Positions 33,702 to 42,367 of a DNA stretch of 64,000 nt are shown piece after piece. Made by a program: the position numbers and the translations under genes. The stretch spans positions 60,825 to 124,824 of the forward strand of contig CADANY010000008.1 in the NCBI GenBank assembly GCA_902789395.1, read 5' to 3'. The notes beneath the pieces are model-generated. The model was not told the DNA's origin and did no database searches. It worked only from the letters and a program-made list of their open reading frames with translations. Source of the stretch: an uncultured Bacteroidia bacterium (GTDB taxonomy: Bacteria > Bacteroidota > Bacteroidia > Bacteroidales > UBA932). Numbering within the stretch: position 1 is the stretch's first letter; every line of letters starts with the position of its first letter.

Positions 33702-35891
33702 CTAATGCAGCATCACGGTCAGTCCGGCCATGACAATGGAGACCATGCTCATGAGCTTGATGAGGATGTTCAGGGAAGGACCGGACGTATCCTTGAACGG
33801 ATCACCGACGGTATCACCGACGATCGTTGCTTTGTGGGCATCGGAATTCTTGCCGCCAAGATGTCCTTCCTCAACATACTTCTTCGCATTATCCCAGGCT
33901 CCGCCGGAATTGGCAAGGAAAATGGCAAGGACGAATCCGGCGCCAAGGCCGCCGGCGAGAAGACCGATGACACCGGAAGGGCCGAGCAGCATGCCGACGA
34001 TCATCGGAACGATGATAGCGAGCAATGACGGGAAAATCATTTCGTGCTGGGCCGCTTTTGTCGAAATCCGTACGCAGGACGTATAGTCCGGACGCTGTTT
34101 GCCTTCCAGGATACCGGCGATCTCGCGGAACTGGCGGCGTACCTCGATAACCATCTTTTCAGCGGCCCGTCCGACGGCATTCATCGTCAGACCGCAGAAG
34201 AGGAAGGCCATCATCGAACCGATGAATACGCCGACGAGAACCTTCGGGTTCATCAGGGTAATGTCATAATAGTTGACAATATCGGTAATCGAAGCGGAAA
34301 CCGTATCGACCACTTTTCCGCCGACTTCGATTGTCGTCTTGCCGATATGGCCGAGACCGATCTTAATTTCCTCAATATAGGAAGCGAGGAGAGCCAGTGC
34401 GGTAAGCGCCGCAGAGCCGATGGCAAAACCCTTGCCGGTAGCCGCGGTCGTGTTGCCGAGCGCGTCCAGGATATCTGTCTTCTCACGGACGGAGGGATCG
34501 AGTTCTGACATCTGGGCATTGCCGCCTGCATTGTCAGCAATCGGGCCGTAGGCATCTGTAGCCAAAGTGATTCCCAGAGTCGAAAGCATGCCGACTGCAG
34601 CGATCGAAATCCCGTAGAGGCCGAGACTGAGGGACGAACTGGAGAAAACGAAACTGGTTGCGAACCCGTAGGAAAGAAGGATGGCGGCGGCAATCGTAAC
34701 GACCGGAATAGCCGTCGAAATCATGCCGAGACCGACTCCATGGATAATCACGGTTGCGGAGCCGGTTGCGGAACTCTCGGCGAGTTTCTGGGTAGGCTTA
34801 TAGGAATGGGAAGTATAGTACTCCGTAATCTTGCCGATAATTACGCCGGCAAGAAGACCGGAAATCACCGACAGGGAAAGTTGCCACCAGTTCGGGAAGC
34901 CAAGGAGATAAAAGACGCCGAAGGAAAGAACGGCAATCAGCACCGCGCTCAGGTTCGTTCCGACACTGAGGGATTTCAGAAGGTCCTGCAGGCCTGCCCC
35001 TTCTTTTGTCCGGACGGCATAGATGCCGAGGATGGACAGGACAACACCGATGGCAGCGATGAGCATCGGGGCCATGATCGCGCGCATCTGGACCGCGGTC
35101 CCGTCCGCGAAGAACGCGGAAGCGCCGAGGGCCATGGTTGCGAGAATCGATCCGCAATAGGACTCGTACAGGTCAGCACCCATACCGGCGACATCGCCGA
35201 CATTGTCACCGACGTTGTCCGCAATCGTAGCGGGATTTCTCGGATCATCTTCCGGGATATCCTGCTCAACCTTGCCGACAATGTCCGCTCCGACGTCAGC
35301 GGCCTTGGTATAGATACCGCCGCCGACACGGGCGAAGAGCGCCTGGGTCGAGGCTCCCATGCCGAAGGTCAGCATGGTCGTCGTAATGACGACAAGGGTC
35401 TGCGCCTCACTGGCTTCATGGACAAAGGCATTCAGGAGAAGCCACCAAATTGAAATATCGAGAAGACCGAGTCCAACGACCGTAAGGCCCATGACCGCTC
35501 CGCTGCGGAAGGCCAGCTTCAAGCCGGAATTCAGGGAACGTGATACCGCATTGGCGGTCCGGGCGGAAGCAAAGGTTGCCGTGCGCATGCCGATGAAACC
35601 GGCCAGACCGGAGAAGAAACCTCCCGTCAGAAAGGCGAACGGTACCCAGGGGTTCTGGACATGGAAACCGTAGGCCAGAATGGCAAAAATGACAGCCAGG
35701 ACGGCGAAAACGATGATAACGACCTTGTACTGCTGCTTGAGATAGGCCATTGCTCCCTCACGCACGTACTGGGCAATTTCTTTCATAGTTGGAGTGCCTT
35801 CGCTTTCCTTCATCATCTGACGGAAAAACAACCATGCGAATAGCAGCGCAATGATAGATGCTGCAGGCACCAGGTAAAACAAAAGATTCAT
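33702..35891 (-). CDS. hppA: Membrane-bound pyrophosphatase, K+-stimulated, Na+ and/or H+ pump
   Basis: 729 residues, about 16 transmembrane helices. Couples PPi hydrolysis to cation export. Substrate-binding acidic motifs: DVGADIVGKVEQDIPEDDPRN region (key residues DVGAD, EDDPRN), DNVGDNVGD, and the C-terminal DTVGDPFKDTSGP. The helix carrying LGNTTAATGKGFAIGS has Ala at the position where K+-independent enzymes have Lys, so K+ dependence is expected. Whether it moves Na+, H+ or both cannot be decided here; Bacteroides homologues can move both. First gene of a 14-kb unidirectional run, followed after 1 nt by an SGNH gene. Confidence 0.95.
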   Translation of the reverse strand: MNLLFYLVPAASIIALLFAWLFFRQMMKESEGTPTMKEIAQYVREGAMAYLKQQYKVVIIVFAVLAVIFAILAYGFHVQNPWVPFAFLTGGFFSGLAGFIGMRTATFASARTANAVSRSLNSGLKLAFRSGAVMGLTVVGLGLLDISIWWLLLNAFVHEASEAQTLVVITTTMLTFGMGASTQALFARVGGGIYTKAADVGADIVGKVEQDIPEDDPRNPATIADNVGDNVGDVAGMGADLYESYCGSILATMALGASAFFADGTAVQMRAIMAPMLIAAIGVVLSILGIYAVRTKEGAGLQDLLKSLSVGTNLSAVLIAVLSFGVFYLLGFPNWWQLSLSVISGLLAGVIIGKITEYYTSHSYKPTQKLAESSATGSATVIIHGVGLGMISTAIPVVTIAAAILLSYGFATSFVFSSSSLSLGLYGISIAAVGMLSTLGITLATDAYGPIADNAGGNAQMSELDPSVREKTDILDALGNTTAATGKGFAIGSAALTALALLASYIEEIKIGLGHIGKTTIEVGGKVVDTVSASITDIVNYYDITLMNPKVLVGVFIGSMMAFLFCGLTMNAVGRAAEKMVIEVRRQFREIAGILEGKQRPDYTSCVRISTKAAQHEMIFPSLLAIIVPMIVGMLLGPSGVIGLLAGGLGAGFVLAIFLANSGGAWDNAKKYVEEGHLGGKNSDAHKATIVGDTVGDPFKDTSGPSLNILIKLMSMVSIVMAGLTVMLH

Positions 35892-35986
35892 TTTTTGTGT
35901 TAATTAATAATTCGGTTCCTTCCAATTATAACAAACGAACTTGCTAAAGTAGGCAAAAAAAGCCGGAAAGGCAAATTATGAGCCGG

Positions 35987-36010
35987 AAGAATGATATCCG
36001 CATCATTCTT
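35987..36010. promoter_or_regulatory. Inverted repeat upstream of hppA
   Basis: AAGAATGAT (35987-35995), 6-nt spacer, ATCATTCTT (36002-36010), perfect 9-bp arms, about 100 bp upstream of the hppA start and 60 bp past the mgtC stop. No U-tract, so more like an operator than a terminator. The rest of 35892-36072 holds nothing else convincing apart from a weak AGGTATT/AATACCT pairing at the mgtC 3' end. Confidence 0.35.
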
Positions 36011-36072
36011 ATGACACCCGTAAACCGTCAAAAGAGAAAAGAAGACAGGTATTGTAAAAAACAATCTCTCTG

Positions 36073-36684
36073 CTATAATACCTCTGCCTGAACATCTTCC
36101 TGGGACAGAAGGAGAGAAAGGATCCGCTCGTTGTCTTTTTCACGGAAATGGATACGGACCATCGCTTTCCCCCCGGAAAGGGAAAAGGCCTCTATCTCGG
36201 CTCCTCTGCTGCGGAGTGCCGCGATCACTTCTTCCAAATGCTCGGAAGATCCGCAGGAAAAGGAGACCGCGACCTGCTTTTCAACACGGCTCCGCATGGC
36301 AAAATGCATCGCCTCAAGGCAAATGATCGTCAGAAGGGTGGTTGCACCGGCGACGGCATACATTTCAGCGCCACAGGCAAGACCAATGGCCGCGGTTACC
36401 CAAAGGCCGGCTGCGGTCGTAACACCGCGGACGACATTTTTCTGGAAGATGATGACGCCTGCTCCGATGAAACCGATCCCGGAAACGACCTGGGCGGCAA
36501 CCCGGGATGCGTCGAAACGCCCCTGGAACGCATATTGCGAGATAATCATGAACAGGGCGCTGCCTAGCGCAACGATAAAATGGGTCCTGACGCCCGCCTC
36601 TTTGGCACGGAACGTCCGCTCAAGGCCGATCAATCCGCCAAAGAGGCCGGCAATCAGAATCGGAAGGATGAGATTCCAAGGCAT
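36073..36684 (-). CDS. MgtC/SapB family inner-membrane protein
   Basis: 203 residues. Five hydrophobic segments in the first 140 residues with the MgtC signatures LFGGLIGLERTFRAKEAGVRTH and VVSGIGFIGAGVI, and VRGVTTAAGLWVTAAIGLACG. A soluble C-terminal ACT-like part (about 142-203, VSFSCGSSEHLEEVIAAL). In pathogens MgtC binds the F-type ATPase under magnesium starvation; in commensals the role is unclear. Last gene of the aromatic amino-acid run, 12 nt after the GDPD gene. Confidence 0.9.
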   Translation of the reverse strand: MPWNLILPILIAGLFGGLIGLERTFRAKEAGVRTHFIVALGSALFMIISQYAFQGRFDASRVAAQVVSGIGFIGAGVIIFQKNVVRGVTTAAGLWVTAAIGLACGAEMYAVAGATTLLTIICLEAMHFAMRSRVEKQVAVSFSCGSSEHLEEVIAALRSRGAEIEAFSLSGGKAMVRIHFREKDNERILSLLLSQEDVQAEVL

Positions 36685-36696
36685 ACCATCCCTGAA

Positions 36697-37638
36697 TTAT
36701 TCGTGCAATCCCTTCTTCCTCAGATAATTGATAAGCATCTCCGGGCGATCGGTCTGGATCATCGTCGCACCGAGGTCAATTACCTGATCGTAAATTTCTT
36801 CAGGAGAAGTAGCGAAAGCCTTATCGTCGTCCAGACCGCCGCAGAGCGTCTTCCAAATGGTATTGACCCAAAGTTTAGAACCGGTCGAACGGACCTTCTT
36901 GAAACAGTCCATGACCTCAGGCGTCATGTGGTCCCAGCATACCTCGTAGGCAATCGGAACGATACCGCCGTCCATGTATTCCTTGAATAATGCCTTACCC
37001 TGGGGTTTAAGGATGTCGATGATCGGCATATACATCATGTTCCTCGGGTGGGCGGCAAACTTCTGTGCACAGAAAGCGGCCGGTTTCTTACCCTTGATGA
37101 GGATCTGATCGGTCACGCCAAGCTTCTCGGTAATGGCGAGGACCTCATCATAAAACTCGAATCCCTGGTCGACATTGACGACGATCCTGTCCTTACAGAC
37201 GGCAAGAGCCTCTTCGAGAGTCGGCATGCGGAGGCTGTCCGTCGTGACGCCATGGGCTCTCTTCAGGCGCAGCTGCTTGATTTCGGCAAGCGTATAGTCG
37301 CTGACGGGGCCTTTTCCGTTCGTACAGCGGTCGAGGGTTTTATCATGGCTGAGAACCAGGACTCCGTCCTTGGTCTTCTTGAGGTCAAGCTCCATGATAT
37401 CGACACCCATCCGGATAACGGACTCGATGGCAGGGATGGAGTTCTCCGGATAGTTGCGCCAGTCGCCGCGGTGGGAGATGACGACAACATTCTTGGATGC
37501 GGGATTATGGATCTCTGCCACAATCTTTTCGGCCCGGTTACGCGTATCGGTCGCAGGAGCGATCTTCGGGGTGCAGTGGACTGCTGTCATGACAGACAGG
37601 GCCAGCGTGAGAAGGAGTGTTACTTTTTTCATGATCAT
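36697..37638 (-). CDS. Glycerophosphodiester phosphodiesterase family protein, exported
   Basis: 313 residues, starting MIMKKVTLLLTLALSVM; the third-codon Met at 37632 is an equally good start. The hydrophobic leader ends at a Cys (TAVHC), a poor lipobox, so Sec export is sure but lipidation is not. GDPD barrel motifs: ISHRGDWRNYPENS, MELDLKKTKDG with the metal-binding Glu and Asp, and the catalytic SHDKTLDR. Hydrolyses glycerophosphodiesters or similar lysophospholipid head groups. It follows the DAHPS-CM gene by 6 nt and precedes mgtC. Confidence 0.92.
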   Translation of the reverse strand: MIMKKVTLLLTLALSVMTAVHCTPKIAPATDTRNRAEKIVAEIHNPASKNVVVISHRGDWRNYPENSIPAIESVIRMGVDIMELDLKKTKDGVLVLSHDKTLDRCTNGKGPVSDYTLAEIKQLRLKRAHGVTTDSLRMPTLEEALAVCKDRIVVNVDQGFEFYDEVLAITEKLGVTDQILIKGKKPAAFCAQKFAAHPRNMMYMPIIDILKPQGKALFKEYMDGGIVPIAYEVCWDHMTPEVMDCFKKVRSTGSKLWVNTIWKTLCGGLDDDKAFATSPEEIYDQVIDLGATMIQTDRPEMLINYLRKKGLHE

Positions 37639-37644
37639 TTGTGA

Positions 37645-38739
37645 TTAGGATTTATTCTCTATGATGTCGTTCTGGATCCGCACAGATTCCTCATGGATGG
37701 CATTGAAGACCGTTGTCAGGAAGGTCTCCGAGAGGCCGTATCCGGCCCCTTTGCTGAGCATTTTTGCCATGATGGAATCCCAACGGGAAGTCTGCAGGAT
37801 CGCGATATTGTGATCCCGTTTGTATTCGCCCATCTTCCGGCTCACGTTCATCCGTGAACCGAAGGTATAGAGCAGATTGTCATCAATGATATCGATTTGG
37901 GCACGGAGCTGGTCGATTCCTTCTTTGTAGACCCGGTCGTCCGTATCGGCATCACGTACCTGGATATCCAGCAGCAGTTGTTCAAGGTCTTCGGGGACCA
38001 GCTGCTGCTTCGCATCGCTCAGGGCGCAGGAAGGGTCGCAGTGGGATTCGACCATGAGTCCTTCCAGGCCGAGGTCCATCGCCTTCTGGGATATCTCCAT
38101 CAGGTATTTCCGGTCACCGCCCATGTGGGACGGATCGGCAAAGAAAGGAAGCTGGGGATAGCGTGTCCTCAGTTCAATCGCGATCTGCCAGCCAGGCGCA
38201 TTCCGGTAGAGGATGTTTTCTGTCGTGGAAAATCCGCGATGGATGACGCCGAGCTTCCGGATACCGCAGCGATTGAGCCGCTCCAGGGCTCCGATCCAAA
38301 GATCGAGATCCGGATTGACCGGATTCTTGACGAGGACCGGGATATCCGTATCTTTCAGAGCTTCAGCAATTTCCTGGACCAAAAACGGGTTCGCCGTCGT
38401 CCGGGCTCCAAGCCAGACCATGTCGATTCCATACTTGATGCACTCATAGACATGCTTCTCGCTTGCGACTTCGGTACAAACCTTCATCCCGGTTTCTTCC
38501 TTGACTTCACGGAGCCATTTGAGACCTTCGGTCCCGACGCCTTCGAAACTGCCCGGATGGGTCCTGGGTTTCCAGATGCCCGCACGGAACACATTGATTC
38601 CGAAGCGGCGGAGCCCCCGTGCAGTCGTCAGGACCTGATCACGGGTTTCGGCGCTGCACGGGCCTGCGATCACCATCGGCCGCGGGAGCGTGAAAAATCC
38701 CCAGTCGTTTACGGGGACGATGTCCAGTGTCTTTGCCAT
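37645..38739 (-). CDS. DAHP synthase with C-terminal chorismate mutase
   Basis: 364 residues. Residues about 1-250 form the type Ibeta DAHP synthase (VIAGPCSAET, RAGIWKPRTHPGSFEG, CDPSCAL), condensing PEP and erythrose 4-phosphate. Residues about 265-360 are a type II (AroQ) chorismate mutase helical domain (IDQLRAQIDIIDDNLL, RKMGEYKRDHNIA). This order, with mutase at the C-terminus, is the Bacteroidota form in which prephenate or chorismate allosterically controls the synthase through the mutase domain. The protein thus starts the shikimate pathway and performs the step giving prephenate for PheA and TyrA in the same operon. Confidence 0.95.
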   Translation of the reverse strand: MAKTLDIVPVNDWGFFTLPRPMVIAGPCSAETRDQVLTTARGLRRFGINVFRAGIWKPRTHPGSFEGVGTEGLKWLREVKEETGMKVCTEVASEKHVYECIKYGIDMVWLGARTTANPFLVQEIAEALKDTDIPVLVKNPVNPDLDLWIGALERLNRCGIRKLGVIHRGFSTTENILYRNAPGWQIAIELRTRYPQLPFFADPSHMGGDRKYLMEISQKAMDLGLEGLMVESHCDPSCALSDAKQQLVPEDLEQLLLDIQVRDADTDDRVYKEGIDQLRAQIDIIDDNLLYTFGSRMNVSRKMGEYKRDHNIAILQTSRWDSIMAKMLSKGAGYGLSETFLTTVFNAIHEESVRIQNDIIENKS

Positions 38740-38742
38740 AGC

Positions 38743-39597
38743 TTATCTGATTATTTTTTTGATCCGGTTGGCTTCCTCGATTAGGGAACGCGTCTTCTCT
38801 TCGTCGAATGAGTCGATCGCCTCCCGGAACAGCGTCATTTTCTCAATATACGTATCGATGACTTTCAGTACATTTTCGCGGTTCTGGGTCAGAATCGGAA
38901 CCCACATGTCCGCATTGGACTTTGCCAGGCGGACGGTCGATGAAAAACCGCCCGAGGCCAGGTCGAAAATATGTTTCTCGTCCTTTTCCTTGTCCAGGAC
39001 CGTCAGGGCGAGGGCAAAGGAAGTGACATGGGAAATATGCGAGACATAGGCCGTATGGACGTCATGATTGGATGCATTCATGTAGATCGGCCGCATATTG
39101 AGGGTATCATACAGGCGCTCGACGGTTGCAAGGGCTTTCGGGGACGACTCTTCGGCATTGGCGAAAATACAGGCACGACCGTCAAAAAGATTCGGCATAG
39201 CCGCCCAGGGCCCTGAATATTCCGTTCCGGCCATCGGATGGGTCGAGACGAACTGGGAGCGGCAGGGATGATAATGCGTCGCAAGCGTAATCTGCTCCTT
39301 GGTCGAGCACACATCGATGACAATCTTGTCCTTTGCCCCGAGTTCCTGGAAGCGGTCCAGAATCTGCATGACCATCTTCACGGCCGTCCCGACGGGAACG
39401 GCGACAACGACGATATCCGATTCGCTGATACAAGTCTCAAAAGGGACGACCGCATCGACCAGGCCGATCTTTTCCGCCGCAGAGGCATTGACCGGCTCCG
39501 ACTCTACGCCGATTACCCGGTCTGCGAAGCCCCGGCGGCGCAGGTCGATGGCCATGGAACCTCCTATCAGGCCGAGTCCGATGATTCCTACCGTCAT
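38743..39597 (-). CDS. tyrA: Prephenate dehydrogenase
   Basis: 284 residues, the monofunctional TyrA length. NAD-binding motif GIIGLGLIGGSMA at the N-terminus, acidic residue in VIGVESE, catalytic His in STHPMAGTEYSGP, and an all-helical dimerisation domain from about 165. No ACT domain, so feedback by tyrosine may be weak or act elsewhere. Overlaps the aminotransferase stop by 4 nt and leads into the DAHPS-CM gene after 3 nt. Confidence 0.94.
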   Translation of the reverse strand: MTVGIIGLGLIGGSMAIDLRRRGFADRVIGVESEPVNASAAEKIGLVDAVVPFETCISESDIVVVAVPVGTAVKMVMQILDRFQELGAKDKIVIDVCSTKEQITLATHYHPCRSQFVSTHPMAGTEYSGPWAAMPNLFDGRACIFANAEESSPKALATVERLYDTLNMRPIYMNASNHDVHTAYVSHISHVTSFALALTVLDKEKDEKHIFDLASGGFSSTVRLAKSNADMWVPILTQNRENVLKVIDTYIEKMTLFREAIDSFDEEKTRSLIEEANRIKKIIR

Positions 39598-40796
39598 ACG
39601 ATGCTGCTTACTTTGGCAAGAGCCGATTCCAATTTTTCGACCGGATTGCAGAGGGAAGAACGGATATAATTCCCGCAGCTGCTTCCGAAAACAAAACCGG
39701 GCGTAATAAACACACCGCAGCCGTACAGCAGACGGTCCGAGATAAGTTCCCCAGGAGTCTTGCCGGTTCCGACAGCCTCTTCAATCGTCTTTTCAGGAAG
39801 CTTCCCCCATACGAAAAGGCCCTGAGAATCAAGATCATATGTCGCGCCAAGCCGGTCAAATATCTTCCAGACAACTTCTTTTCTACGGCGATATTCCGCA
39901 TTGAGGGCACGGAACCAGTCCTCCCCTTCGTCCAGGGCGGAAACCGCCGCGAGTTGCAGGGGACGGAACATGCCAGAATCCATCTGGCTCTTGACCTTGA
40001 GGATCTCCCGGATCATGTCCGCATCACCGGCGACCATACCGACACGCCACCCGGACATGTTGTGCGCCTTGCTGAGCGAATTCAGCTCCAGGCAGCATTC
40101 CCGGGCTCCTTCCGCACCGAAAATCGACAACGGACGGTCATTCAGGACAAAACTGTATGGATTGTCATTGATGACAAGGATATGGTGGCGCCGCGCGAAA
40201 TCGACGATTTTCTGGTAGAGTTCCTCCGAGGCCGGCGCTCCCGTCGGCATGTTCGGATAGTTCGTCCACATCATCTTGACTCCCGTCAGATCCATCTGCT
40301 CAAGCGCCTCGAAATCAGGCTGCCACTTCTTTTCCGGACAGAGCCTGTACGGGACCATCTCCGCCTCGCACAGTAGCGTAGAAGAGGTATAGGTCGGATA
40401 CCCCGGATCCGGGACAAGGACCTTGTCACCGGGATTGAGGAACGTCAGCGAGAGGATGAGAATTCCCTCTTTCGACCCGACAAGCGGCTGGATTTCAGTC
40501 GCCGGGTCGAGGGTCACGCCATAATAGCGCTTATACCAGCGGGCAAGAGCCTCCCTCAGTTCGGGAATGCCCGTATAGCTTTGGTAGGCATGGACCCCGG
40601 GTTTCGCAGACTCGGTTGCAAGAGTCTGGATAGCGGAAAGAGGAGGCATGCCGTCCGGTGCCCCGATTCCTAAATTGATGATCCGGTCTTCACCGCGGGA
40701 GAGCCGTTCGGCGTTGAGTTTCGCCATTTCTTTGTTTTTGACGGAAAAGTAGTATTCTTTTACACATTCCGTCCGTTTTGCGGGTTGGATAATCAT
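39594..40796 (-). CDS. Class I/II aminotransferase of the aromatic pathway
   Basis: 400 residues, fold-type I PLP enzyme. GIGAPDGMPP early motif, SKEGILILS cofactor-phosphate region, TNYPNMPTGAP, INDNPYSF, and the PLP Lys in NSLSKAHNMSGWRVG. Closest in style to LL-DAP/aspartate aminotransferases, but its position between pheA and tyrA, overlapping pheA by 4 nt, points to phenylpyruvate/hydroxyphenylpyruvate or prephenate transamination. The first 20 residues before YYFSVKN are poorly conserved, so a later start is possible, though the ATGA overlap supports this one. Confidence 0.9.
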   Translation of the reverse strand: MIIQPAKRTECVKEYYFSVKNKEMAKLNAERLSRGEDRIINLGIGAPDGMPPLSAIQTLATESAKPGVHAYQSYTGIPELREALARWYKRYYGVTLDPATEIQPLVGSKEGILILSLTFLNPGDKVLVPDPGYPTYTSSTLLCEAEMVPYRLCPEKKWQPDFEALEQMDLTGVKMMWTNYPNMPTGAPASEELYQKIVDFARRHHILVINDNPYSFVLNDRPLSIFGAEGARECCLELNSLSKAHNMSGWRVGMVAGDADMIREILKVKSQMDSGMFRPLQLAAVSALDEGEDWFRALNAEYRRRKEVVWKIFDRLGATYDLDSQGLFVWGKLPEKTIEEAVGTGKTPGELISDRLLYGCGVFITPGFVFGSSCGNYIRSSLCNPVEKLESALAKVSSIV

Positions 40797-41623
40797 ATTG
40801 CTGAGGTATATTCGCCGAGAATCGTAAAGTCTTCAATCAAGGGACGCACCGCAGAAAGGGACTGGAGATACCGGTCAAAGCTCTCGAAACGGAGGTCTGC
40901 ATAGAAAAAGTACTGCCATTTCTTCCCCGGAATCGGCAGGGACTGGATCCGGGTCAGATTCATGTCGTAGAAAGAGAGAATTGTCAGGATGTGGGCAAGG
41001 GAACCCGGCTTATGCGGGAGCGTAAAGCAGATCGAAGATTTGTTGATTTTTTCCCGGGAAACCGTCAGGCTGTCGTCCATGATGAGGAAACGCGTAAAAT
41101 TCTGTTTATACGTCTCGATGCTTTCCCTGAGAATCTCAAGTCCATAGAGTTCTGCGGCCAGTTCAGAAGCGACGGCTCCGACGCCTCGGATTCCCTCACG
41201 GGCAAGATCAGCCGCACTTTTGGCCGTATCCTCAGACTCTGTCAGTTTGACCCAGGGGCATTCCCGCTCGAAAAAAGGACGGGTCTGGTTGATCGCCATA
41301 TAGTGGGTCCGCACCTCACGGATGTCTTCCAGCCGCTGGCCGGGAAGGGCCATCAGGTTTTGCTGGATCCGCAGATAGACCTCTCCTTTGATCTTCCGGT
41401 CATGGGCCCGAAGGAGTTCGAAATTGTTTATCAGACCCCCGGAAACGGTATTTTCAATCGCCATGACAGCGGCATCCGCCACGCCTTCATCCATCCGCCG
41501 GTACAGGTCTTCGAACGTATCGCACTCGACAATCTCGGGTGTAAGCGCCTCTCCGGCATAGAACTGCCGGGCAGCCTGTTCATGGAAGCACCCTTTATAT
41601 CCCTGGATCGCGACTCGTTTCAT
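40793..41623 (-). CDS. pheA: Prephenate dehydratase
   Basis: 276 residues. Converts prephenate to phenylpyruvate. Periplasmic-binding-like catalytic domain about 1-185 with GYKGCFHEQAA, AIENTVSGGL and the catalytic Thr in NFTRFLIM. C-terminal ACT domain about 195-270 (HKPGSLAHILTIL; LTRIQSLPI in place of the common ESRP block) for phenylalanine feedback. No fused mutase, consistent with the mutase being on the DAHP synthase. First gene of the pheA-aminotransferase-tyrA-DAHPS/CM run, directly behind an unusual promoter/terminator arrangement. Confidence 0.95.
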   Translation of the reverse strand: MKRVAIQGYKGCFHEQAARQFYAGEALTPEIVECDTFEDLYRRMDEGVADAAVMAIENTVSGGLINNFELLRAHDRKIKGEVYLRIQQNLMALPGQRLEDIREVRTHYMAINQTRPFFERECPWVKLTESEDTAKSAADLAREGIRGVGAVASELAAELYGLEILRESIETYKQNFTRFLIMDDSLTVSREKINKSSICFTLPHKPGSLAHILTILSFYDMNLTRIQSLPIPGKKWQYFFYADLRFESFDRYLQSLSAVRPLIEDFTILGEYTSAI

Positions 41624-41637
41624 ATTGTCCCTTTCAT

Positions 41638-41670
41638 AAAAAAAGGCTGACCCGCTTTCGCGGCAGCCTT
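41638..41670 (-). terminator. Intrinsic terminator between frr and pheA (possible attenuator)
   Basis: Minus strand: AAGGCTGCCGC, GAAA tetraloop, GCGG then GT bulge, CAGCCTT, followed by a run of T (41644-41638). It ends frr transcription, but also lies downstream of the pheA promoter, 15 nt before the pheA ATG. Confidence 0.8.
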
Positions 41671-41671
41671 A

Positions 41672-41702
41672 CAAAGCTACAATAAAAATTTTTAAAATCA
41701 AA
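41672..41702 (-). promoter_or_regulatory. Promoter for the pheA operon
   Basis: TTTG (41702-41699), 19 nt, TAGCTTTG (41679-41672): exact match to the Bacteroides consensus. The predicted start falls at or just inside the terminator hairpin, so the mRNA would begin with that hairpin. Confidence 0.65.
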
Positions 41703-42269
41703 TCAGACGGTCAGGATTTCTTTCTCTTTCTCTGCAATGACGGCATCAACATTCTTGATCCACTTGTCCGTAACCTTCTGCAGTTCGTCTTCTCCTTCCT
41801 TTTCTCCGTCTTCAGAAAGACCGTCGTTCTTCTGGGCCTTCTTCAGGAGGTCAATCCCCTCCCGCCTGACATTACGGACCGTCACCTTGGCCGTTTCGCC
41901 GGCGGCTTTCGCCTTCTTGATCAGATCGCGGCGGCGCTCTTCGGTCAAGGCCGGAACGACACAGCGGATAATCTCACCATTGTTCGACGGCGTCAAGCCG
42001 ACATTGGCATCGAGGATCGCCTTTTCGATTTTTCCGATCAGGCTACGCTCCCACGGCTGGATCGCAAGGGTTTTCGCGTCCGGCGTCGTGATGGAAGCGA
42101 CCTGGTTCAGCGGGGTCGGGGATCCATAGTAATCTACGGTCACGCCATTGAAAATAGCCGGAGTGGCCTTGCCGACCCGGTAGGACTTGAGGTCTTCCTC
42201 CAGGAATTCTACCGCATCCTGCATCTTCAGGCCGGCAGCATCTACGATTTCTTTCGCTTTCGGTAACAT
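41703..42269 (-). CDS. frr: Ribosome recycling factor
   Basis: 188 residues, full length. Releases ribosomes after termination together with EF-G. Signatures: RVGKATPAIFNGVTVDYYG, IQPWERSLIGKIEKAI, LTEERRRDLIKKAKA and the helical hairpin end VRNVRREGIDLLKK. Usually next to pyrH; here pyrH is 4.5 kb away on the other strand, so the classical pair has been separated. Followed by the hairpin at 41638-41670. Confidence 0.97.
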   Translation of the reverse strand: MLPKAKEIVDAAGLKMQDAVEFLEEDLKSYRVGKATPAIFNGVTVDYYGSPTPLNQVASITTPDAKTLAIQPWERSLIGKIEKAILDANVGLTPSNNGEIIRCVVPALTEERRRDLIKKAKAAGETAKVTVRNVRREGIDLLKKAQKNDGLSEDGEKEGEDELQKVTDKWIKNVDAVIAEKEKEILTV

Positions 42270-42301
42270 AGTCGTATCGTGTTTTATTAGTTGTCAGATT
42301 G

Positions 42302-42309
42302 CAAATATA
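42302..42309 (-). promoter_or_regulatory. -7 box for frr
   Basis: TATATTTG on the minus strand, directly after the trpB terminator, about 28 nt of leader before the frr ATG. The -33 position lacks a clear TTG. Confidence 0.45.
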
Positions 42310-42312
42310 ATG

Positions 42313-42348
42313 AAAAACGGCAAGAATCGAGCCACCCTTGCCGTTTTT
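42313..42348 (-). terminator. Terminator after trpB
   Basis: AAAAACGGCAAG (minus strand) pairs with CTTGCCGTTTTT across a 12-nt loop, perfect 12-bp stem ending in T5. Lies 20 nt past the trpB stop. Confidence 0.8.
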
Positions 42349-42367
42349 CTTTCAATGAGTCACGCAA

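Noticed and set aside
42270..42367. Second attenuator in front of frr
   Set aside because: The hairpin there follows the trpB stop and ends in T; no leader peptide or alternative pairing is seen, so it is an ordinary terminator.
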